Assembly: GCA_030621995.1 (NCBI GenBank)
Contig: JAUXGP010000113.1
Span: forward strand, 1 to 5,939
Length of the DNA: 5,939 bases
From: Psychrilyobacter sp.
GTDB taxonomy: Bacteria; Fusobacteriota; Fusobacteriia; Fusobacteriales; Fusobacteriaceae
Reading direction: 5' to 3'
Part shown: positions 5,916 to 5,939 of the stretch, piece after piece
How positions within the stretch are numbered: the first letter of the stretch is position 1
Layout: every line of letters starts with the position of its first letter
Notes under the pieces: model-generated
Databases searched by the model: none
What the model was told of the DNA's origin: nothing
Seen by the model: only the letters and a program-made list of their open reading frames with translations
Made by a program: the position numbers and the translations under genes

Positions 5916-5939
5916 TAGATAAAAAAATAGATAAAAAAA
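5916..5939. repeat. Two exact copies of a 12-bp A-rich unit
   Basis: TAGATAAAAAAA occurs twice in tandem (5916-5927 and 5928-5939) and runs to the window edge. It may continue beyond. The position upstream of the DUF1576 promoter region could make it an A-tract upstream element or simple slippage-generated sequence. Confidence 0.6.

Noticed and set aside
1..5939. CRISPR arrays, tRNA or rRNA genes, insertion sequences.
   Set aside because: I saw no repeat-spacer array, transposase, long terminal inverted repeats or cloverleaf-like sequence; coding density is high and the gaps are short.

Overview
The window comes from a low-GC anaerobic, fermentative bacterium. An NAD(H)-linked [FeFe]-hydrogenase, a DUF1576 membrane protein, and strong AGGAGG-type Shine-Dalgarno sites with AT-rich codon use fit a member of the Fusobacteriota (Ilyobacter/Propionigenium/Psychrilyobacter-like) best. 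A Clostridia-type Firmicute is the main alternative. No rRNA or other phylogenetic marker is present, so this placement is inference.

Layout. Bases 1-50 are GC-rich (about 70 percent, against about 30 percent for the next 60 bases) and do not look like the rest; they may be a contig-end artefact or a rearrangement junction. Bases 51-449 (+) hold the 3' part of a Mut7-C-type RNase/PIN-like gene with a C-terminal zinc ribbon. Fifty bases later, on the same strand, a two-gene hydrogenase cluster begins: a NuoE-NuoF fusion (500-2206), then a modular [FeFe]-hydrogenase catalytic subunit (2199-4103) that overlaps it by 8 nt. A strong hairpin plus T-run (4104-4149) ends the cluster. The other strand carries, in transcription order, a DUF1576 polytopic membrane protein (5841-4522) and a small ACT-like protein related to the TM1266-type 'iron-only hydrogenase system regulator' family (4417-4160). 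The small gene has its own recognisable promoter and a hairpin in its leader.

How the genes work together. The fusion protein should exchange electrons with NAD(H) through FMN and pass them over Fe-S clusters to the hydrogenase subunit, where protons are reduced to H2 (or H2 is oxidised). The diaphorase is built like HoxF: NuoE and NuoF are in one chain, with no C-terminal 2[4Fe-4S] domain. The classical trimeric HydABC bifurcating enzymes have separate HydB and HydC. Whether this two-gene enzyme bifurcates with ferredoxin or simply uses NADH is open. The small ACT-like protein, convergent with the hydrogenase, is the likeliest partner or regulator nearby. The Mut7-C and DUF1576 genes have no demonstrated link to hydrogen metabolism.

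The most interesting points are the compact two-subunit NAD-linked hydrogenase, the Ser in its first H-cluster motif (TSCSPGW), its Cys-bearing N-terminal extension that looks like a 21-nt duplication, and the leader hairpin of the small regulator-like gene. No clearly new system is evident.
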